From assembly GCA_002887195.1 (NCBI GenBank), contig PJAB01000801.1, positions 1 to 20,522 on the forward strand: a DNA stretch of 20,522 nt, in the 5' to 3' direction. Origin of the DNA: Chrysochromulina parva. Lineage: Eukaryota > Haptophyta > Prymnesiales > Chrysochromulinaceae. A model generated the notes under the pieces. It had not been told where the DNA came from. It ran no database searches and was given only the letters and a program-made list of their open reading frames with translations. Within the stretch, counting starts at the first letter, position 1. Every line of letters begins with the position of its first letter. The position numbers were made by a program, and so were the translations under genes. This document shows positions 16,161 to 20,522 of the stretch, piece by piece.

Positions 16161-16608
16161 GATGATGACTGGCTGTCGAGGTGTCGAGGCCGTGTCGCAT
16201 GTCGGTGATGCGGTGCGCTGGTGTCTCGAATCCTCGTTTTTCTTTAGATTTTTCCTTCTTCGGAACGCAACGGTAAAGGTTCAGGTGTGAAACCGCAACG
16301 CGACACATCCTAGACGCATTCCGCGTGGTCTGCACACGTCGAACGCGCGCGTGTTCTGTTCGTGCGCGTCCAGTCGTTGGATGAATGCGGAAATCATCGC
16401 GTGCGAAACGAAATACACGCGGCACGAGGACCAGGACGGAGAGAAAACACGATGAAGTCAGACCGCGTACGTCGGGCACGACGCAATAATGCGCCCCCTT
16501 TGGTTGTGGAAGAGAATATGAAAACACTACGAGCCGTGGCTCGCGGTCCGTTCGATTTTGCGAGCCGAGCCCATCTCATGTATAACTCACTTGCTCGCCC
16601 CATATACC
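16161..16608. other. Convergent intergenic region, GEP4-like to TspO
   Basis: 448 bp between two 3' ends. It holds GTGTGAA at 16285-16291 and, at its right edge, one copy of a duplicated 18-mer that also covers the TspO stop. Nothing else was recognised. Confidence 0.4.
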
Positions 16609-16625
16609 TCACTTGCTCGCCCCAT
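16586..16625 (-). repeat. Duplicated 18-mer spanning the TspO stop codon
   Basis: CTCACTTGCTCGCCCCAT occurs at 16586-16603 and 16608-16625. The right copy encodes the last residues and TGA stop of TspO; the left copy lies just downstream and repeats the same codons and stop. Confidence 0.85.
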
Positions 16626-17211
16626 TGAGCTGCCACAACTTGGCATTCAAGACGGTGGCGAATGTGAGCCACGCAATGTAGGGCAACAGCAAGAGGGCGG
16701 GCAGCGCAGCATTCGCGGCCTTCCGGAACTCGAGGGCCGTCCAGCATGCAGTCCCGAGGAGGCCGCATGAGACAAAAAAGCCGGCGCGTATGCGGTGCAG
16801 GCCGAAGAAGACGGGAGCCCAGCCAAGGTTCAAAGTTGCGTTGATGACGTAGGCGAGGAAAGGCTTCGGAAGCGCACGTGGGTTGCTACCAAGTACCAGT
16901 GCGCACGAGAGGCCGATCAACGCGTAGAGCGTGCTCCACACAGGCGCAAACAGCTTATCTGGGGGACTCCACGTTGGCTTGGCAAGATTCTTGTACCACG
17001 GGTTGAGGTTCTTGACCACGAAGACTGCAGGCAATGCTCCAGCGGCGACAGTTCCGCCGATCCACGGCACCGCAATAGCCGGCGCGAGCATTTTGGGATA
17101 GTCAGTCGACTTTATCGTCCACGTCTGGCCATTTTTGGCAGAACGGAGCACACTTGGTTGGGCGGGCAGCAGCGCCGCCGACGCCGTCAGCCCGACCATG
17201 AAGAGCTTCAT
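16609..17211 (-). CDS. TSPO: TspO/MBR family tryptophan-rich membrane protein
   Basis: The protein is 200 residues from the ATG at 17211; the longer frame begins at TTG. Conserved family elements are PWYKNLAKPTWSPP (71-84), APVWSTLYALIGLS (89-102), ATLNLGWAPVFFGLH (125-139) and LLPYIAWLTFATVLN (175-189). Together these define the five-helix TspO fold. TspO proteins bind porphyrins, cholesterol or other lipophilic ligands and sit in the outer mitochondrial membrane, the secretory path or bacterial outer membranes. Family members are usually near 160 residues. The extra N-terminus here begins with a signal-like hydrophobic stretch (MKLFMVGLTASAALLPAQPS) and then a basic linker, so targeting to the ER or a plastid with a bipartite leader is possible. 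That is inference. The gene converges with the GEP4-like gene. Confidence 0.88.
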   Translation of the reverse strand: MKLFMVGLTASAALLPAQPSVLRSAKNGQTWTIKSTDYPKMLAPAIAVPWIGGTVAAGALPAVFVVKNLNPWYKNLAKPTWSPPDKLFAPVWSTLYALIGLSCALVLGSNPRALPKPFLAYVINATLNLGWAPVFFGLHRIRAGFFVSCGLLGTACWTALEFRKAANAALPALLLLPYIAWLTFATVLNAKLWQLNGASK

Positions 17212-17693
17212 CCTCAGTGCAGCGCCAAGTGTAGCACCGCTCAATAATGGTGCGACCAGCGTGGCGGCCTGATTGCTATTTCACGCGAAGGTACCGGTAC
17301 CGGTACCGGTAAAAAGACACCGGGGGGAGCCGGGACACTCGTGAATGTGAATGTGTGTCTGTGTGACTTCTAACACACGGGACAGACACACGAACCACAA
17401 CCGGTATTAGGGTTTTGGGATATTTTGGGAGACACTCTAAACCGCCCCCGCGCCATTGCCCCGCGCGGTACCCGCCATGGTGTGAATATGTGTGTGTGAA
17501 TGTGAATGTGTGTCCTGTGTGACTTCTGACACACCCGGAACCATCGGGAGAGCCGGGACACATCGCATATTGTTTTTTCGTTTGATCACACCACACATGA
17601 TATCCGATGCATTTTAACGATAACGTCCCTGCGTGTCACACCCGTAAGGATGGCACAGCGGGCCGTGTACACGGATCTTTCAGGAGCGGGCTC
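17212..17693. other. Repeat-rich intergenic region, TspO to the ESS transporter
   Basis: 482 bp between the TspO 5' end and the transporter 3' end, both minus strand. Most of 17291-17561 is repetitive. GTGTGAA occurs at 17480 and 17494. The plus-strand ORFs here have no recognisable product. Confidence 0.45.
17291..17561. repeat. Dispersed ACCGGT repeat, copy B, with internal direct repeats
   Basis: A GGTACC/ACCGGT run (17291-17310) leads into the 28-bp core shared with 13307-13334 (here 17305-17332). A near-identical 40-43 bp unit of GTGAATG and CTGTGTGACTTCT words occurs at 17341-17380 and 17496-17538. The word GAGCCGGGACAC occurs at 17327-17338 and 17550-17561, one at each end. This may be a short non-autonomous element or expanded simple sequence. 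No transposase is visible. Confidence 0.75.
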
Positions 17694-20036
17694 TCAGATG
17701 GCCTCATATCTCTCATGCAGTGGAGTGTCGATGACGAGTTCGCCCGTCCTCAGCCTCGCGCTAGACGTGCACGGCGTAGCCGTCTTCACGCCCACGCCAG
17801 AGCTGCTCGCCTTTGGCGCTGCAGCGGTGTTGCCGACGGCAGGTCGCGCGCCGTTCAGAACATTGCCGCAGGGAGCGGCGCTCGGCGCGGGTGCCGCAGC
17901 AGCCGCGCCGACGGACGCAACGGCAGCCCCGGCGACGCGGCGCTGGGCGTTCCATTGCCTGCGCTCAAGAGCCAGAGCGCACGAGCGCAAGGCACGGCCT
18001 GCCTTCGGGTGGCACGCGAGCGTGAGCGCCACCATGAGCACCATGACGAGCAGCAGGGGGAGTTCGGAGCCCGTGCTGCTCGTGAGCGGGATGGGCACGA
18101 GGACGTCGAAGAAGCCGCCGCCGGTGATCAGTACATGGAAGATCTGCTTGAACGTAAAGTCACGCAGCACGGGTGTTCGATTCTCCGGATCGGCCATACG
18201 CAGCAGCAGCAGCCCTGTCGACGTGGCGCCGATGGAGACGCCGACCTCGACGAGGGCACGTTCCGCCCAAAAGTCGGGTAGCAGGCGCGGCGCGAGGTAC
18301 CAAAAGGAGAGGACACCCCACACGATCCCCATGATGAGCACCATCATCAGCGGCACGCCCGACGTGAAGACGGTGTGGAAGAAGGAGCCGAGCCCGTGCA
18401 CGCCGGGGGGCAAGCCCGATCGGCCGAGGAGGGAGACGGCCGCGACGATGAGGATGTCCTGCGCCGTGTTCGAGATGGACATGATGGTATTCCGATCGAC
18501 GAACGATTTGCCCGTATGCGCGTCTGTGTACTTGCGATCGATGACACTCTGGATCAGCAGCCCGCCCAGCAAGCAGAAGAGGAAGAGGGGCAGCACCGAG
18601 AGCAGTCGCGAGCGCCCCATGAAGGAGTCCGAAGGAAACGCCTGCTCGATGAGCACGAGCGGGATGCGCATCAAGTAGCCGAGGAACATGACCGAGGCGA
18701 CGAGGCAGACGTGGAACATCAGCGAATCTATCGACTCGGATGAGACGGTCTGCTCGCCGCTCTGGGGACGCCGATTCGGTGGGTAGTGATCCGTAGTGCT
18801 TGCGGTACGCTTGAGGTCCACGAGCGCGCGCGTGATCCGTGCCATCTGGCGCCGGCTGAAGACGCCCACCGCGATGCTGCTGCTACTGCTGGTGCTGCTC
18901 GTGCTGATGACGATGCTGCTGGCGCCGCCGCCGCCCGCGCCCGCGGGTGGTGCCGTCCGGCTTACGACCGGTGGTGCCTGGAGATTCTGTTGGAGATTCA
19001 GCTGGAGATTCAGCTGGAGATTCTGCGGGCGCAGCGCCACCTTGTTCGCCTCCCCGTCGATCATGACATGCCAAAGGCCCTTGGCCGCGTCATGTGCGAC
19101 CACCCGAGCCTTCTTGCCGTTGAGGTCGCTGCGCTGTAAGAGCCCAGCCACGGTGTAGCTGCCGCCTATGGCGAGCTCCGGCGGTGCCTCAGCAGTGGGC
19201 GGTGAGGGCGGCGGGGTGGCCGAGGTGGCCGGGGTGGCCGGGGTGGCGGTGGCGGCGGCGGCGGCGGCGTCGGCGGGGGACGCGCTGCGCATGCACGAAG
19301 CGGGCCGCGTCGAGTCGGACGCCACACCTGCCGATTCGGCGTCGACGTCCTCGAGCGCCGAGCGCACTTGGCTCCGCGACGTAATGGGCGCGAGGTTGAC
19401 GAGCACAGCTCCCACGATGACGCCGGCGAACATGCCGACCGCGGCGGCGAGTAGCGCGAGCGGGTAGCCCTCCGGGTAGTTGAACGAGTCCGGCGCGTAC
19501 AGAGGCCGCATCGCCTCCGCAACCACAGGCCCGCCCGCGTACCCGTATGGCAAGATCGTCGCGAAGACCGGTGAGAGCGTCGGGTCGAAGAGGCGGCAGA
19601 AGCTTGTTACGAGCGCGGAGACGATGTATTGGCCCCAGACGACGGTGAGTCCGTAGACCAGGTGCTCGCGCCGCGGGCTCTGCAGCACCTCATTCGCAGC
19701 TGGCACCGGCGTGCCGAGGAAGAGGCAGCAGAAGACCATGTTCGTGCAGAAGCCGGGAAGCTTGCCCCAGCTAGCATATATCCACTCGCTCGCCAGTTCG
19801 TCGTAGCCGCACAGCTCGGTGAGCGCGAAGAACACCCAGCCGACCAGCCCGCCAACGAGGCTCGCCGGAAGGTGCAGCGCGCGCAGCCACAGGAACCTGC
19901 TCCGCAGGCAGTGGCCGCAGAGGAGCAGCAGCGAGAGCGTGACGAACGAGGTGACCCATACATTCTTGAGCTTGGCTAGGAGCGGGTCCGCCACTTGTGG
20001 CACTAGAGCCGGCAGCGTCACGTTGTTGCCGGCCAT
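17694..20036 (-). CDS. ESS/GltS-type (sodium/glutamate symporter-like) membrane transporter with central soluble insert
   Basis: The product is 780 residues from the ATG at 20036; the longer frame begins at GTG. About ten to eleven hydrophobic segments fall in two halves. The first half includes LHLPASLVGGLVGWVFFALT, TVVWGQYIVSALVTSF, the pore-loop-like ILPYGYAGGPVVAEAM, and LALLAAAVGMFAGVIVGAVL. The second half includes SNTAQDILIVAAVSLL, MMVLIMGIVWGVLSFWYLAP and VGVSIGATSTGLLLLRMADP. The two glycine-rich loops are the signature of the inverted-repeat ESS family, whose bacterial member GltS takes up glutamate with sodium. Bacterial forms are about 400 residues. This protein is much longer because of a roughly 200-residue hydrophilic loop between the halves and an Ala-rich tail of about 100 residues. 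The loop contains a KOW/SH3-like segment at about 286-340. Substrate and membrane are unknown. Confidence 0.8.
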   Translation of the reverse strand: MAGNNVTLPALVPQVADPLLAKLKNVWVTSFVTLSLLLLCGHCLRSRFLWLRALHLPASLVGGLVGWVFFALTELCGYDELASEWIYASWGKLPGFCTNMVFCCLFLGTPVPAANEVLQSPRREHLVYGLTVVWGQYIVSALVTSFCRLFDPTLSPVFATILPYGYAGGPVVAEAMRPLYAPDSFNYPEGYPLALLAAAVGMFAGVIVGAVLVNLAPITSRSQVRSALEDVDAESAGVASDSTRPASCMRSASPADAAAAAATATPATPATSATPPPSPPTAEAPPELAIGGSYTVAGLLQRSDLNGKKARVVAHDAAKGLWHVMIDGEANKVALRPQNLQLNLQLNLQQNLQAPPVVSRTAPPAGAGGGGASSIVISTSSTSSSSSIAVGVFSRRQMARITRALVDLKRTASTTDHYPPNRRPQSGEQTVSSESIDSLMFHVCLVASVMFLGYLMRIPLVLIEQAFPSDSFMGRSRLLSVLPLFLFCLLGGLLIQSVIDRKYTDAHTGKSFVDRNTIMSISNTAQDILIVAAVSLLGRSGLPPGVHGLGSFFHTVFTSGVPLMMVLIMGIVWGVLSFWYLAPRLLPDFWAERALVEVGVSIGATSTGLLLLRMADPENRTPVLRDFTFKQIFHVLITGGGFFDVLVPIPLTSSTGSELPLLLVMVLMVALTLACHPKAGRALRSCALALERRQWNAQRRVAGAAVASVGAAAAAPAPSAAPCGNVLNGARPAVGNTAAAPKASSSGVGVKTATPCTSSARLRTGELVIDTPLHERYEAI
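18978..19025 (-). repeat. 12-bp minisatellite in the transporter gene
   Basis: Four 12-bp units close to CTGGAGATTCAG (plus strand) encode the LQLNLQLNLQQNLQ stretch directly after the KOW-like insert. The period keeps the frame. Confidence 0.9.
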
Positions 20037-20236
20037 GCCGATACCGTCAACGTGTTTTGCGATGGGAAAGAGAAGGAGAAGTTGTCGGGCCCGTGAACAT
20101 GAAAACACGAGAGCGTTCACACGCCGTATTGCCTACGGGTGTTTTTGAACCCGTTTTGCTTTGCCTGATCAAGAATTTCCTTAACAACAAACTTCCACAC
20201 CGAAATCGTGACCTGTCCGGCCGCCATGTATTGCCG
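20037..20236. promoter_or_regulatory. Divergent region, ESS transporter and Cys-rich gene
   Basis: About 200 bp between the two preferred start codons. TTCACAC lies at 20116-20122. An in-frame ATG for the Cys-rich gene at 20099 would reduce the spacing to 62 bp. Confidence 0.4.
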
Positions 20237-20522
20237 ATGTTGCACTTGTTGCTCCATGCGCCGCTGGCGGCGGCGCAGTCCTGCTCTAATGTGGGCTGCC
20301 ATCCAATGATCGGGTGCCAAAACGGAGATTATTTGGCATGCTGCGAAGGGCTGGTCCAGTGCGTCGAGTCCTCGACCTTCCAGTGCGGCACGTCGGATTC
20401 ATGGTGCCGAACAGCCTGTTGCACAGCAGACGGCCAAATTAGCCGCTGGCAAGCTGGCGGCGTGAACCATTCTTTGGCGTGCTGTGCAGGCTTGGTCGAG
20501 AGGATAGAAGAAACTCATCCGT
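20237..20522 (+). CDS. Cys-rich, probably secreted protein, 3'-partial
   Basis: The frame is open to the right edge. From the ATG at 20237 it encodes at least 95 residues: a short hydrophobic leader (MLHLLLHAPLAAAQS) that resembles a signal peptide with cleavage near residue 15, then a region with Cys in a regular pattern (C-x4-C-x5-C-x7-CC-x5-C-x7-C-x6-C-x3-CC-x19-CC). The segment LACCEGLVQC returns later as LACCAGLVER, which suggests an internal repeat of a small disulfide-rich module. The same frame is open back to an ATG at 20099, which would give a 46-residue N-terminal extension and bury the leader. I prefer 20237. I do not recognise the family. Real coding is supported by the Cys pattern and the continuous frame, but the gene may contain introns beyond the edge. 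Confidence 0.55.
   Translation, partial: MLHLLLHAPLAAAQSCSNVGCHPMIGCQNGDYLACCEGLVQCVESSTFQCGTSDSWCRTACCTADGQISRWQAGGVNHSLACCAGLVERIEETHP

Noticed and set aside
16200..16250. tRNA T-arm-like word TCTCGAATCCTC
   Set aside because: The flanking bases do not pair into a T-stem, and no acceptor or anticodon arm fits.
17405..17430. TTAGGGTTTTGGG word resembling telomeric repeats
   Set aside because: It is a single occurrence with no array, inside a locally repetitive region.
20037..20120. N-terminal extension of the ESS transporter from 20120
   Set aside because: It begins at GTG, which is unlikely as a start in a nuclear gene, and would overlap a possible start of the divergent gene. The ATG at 20036 is used instead.

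Overview
The window looks like a gene-dense, GC-rich nuclear segment of a flagellated single-celled alga, most likely a haptophyte or similar chromist; the lineage is an inference. It is eukaryotic: it encodes a NEDD8 homologue, the RNA polymerase II import factor Iwr1, a RING-H2 protein, a Rubisco-LSMT/SETD-type SET methyltransferase and an axonemal-type thioredoxin. Two genes are split by short GT-AG introns. There is no operon structure, no Shine-Dalgarno pattern and no rRNA, tRNA, CRISPR or transposase that I can see. Fifteen protein genes are supported; the first and last run off the window.

Left part (1-7.2 kb): a FAS1-domain protein on the minus strand, open at its 3' end; an ankyrin-repeat protein divergent from it; Iwr1 (+); a two-exon NEDD8 gene (-), convergent with Iwr1; a two-exon thioredoxin-like gene (+), divergent from NEDD8; and a small coiled-coil protein (-).

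Middle part (7.4-13.2 kb): a sulfotransferase-like protein (+), a SET-domain lysine methyltransferase (-), a RING-H2 protein with a poly-Asp tail (-), and a class I SAM-dependent methyltransferase of the cephalosporin-hydroxylase/MycE-like type (-).

Right part (13.7-20.5 kb): a PH-domain coiled-coil protein (+), a GEP4/YqeG-type phosphatidylglycerophosphate phosphatase (+), TspO/MBR (-), a large ESS/GltS-type transporter (-) with a probable small beta-barrel insert in its central loop, and the 5' end of a Cys-rich, probably secreted protein (+).

The genes do not form one pathway. Themes that recur are closely spaced head-to-head gene pairs, long acidic tails, in-frame minisatellites inside coding regions, and a short TTCACAC/GTGTGAA motif concentrated in the non-coding intervals. 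Two intergenic regions (about 13.3 kb and 17.3 kb) share a dispersed repeat core. Several starts were moved inward because the longest open frame begins at a non-ATG codon.
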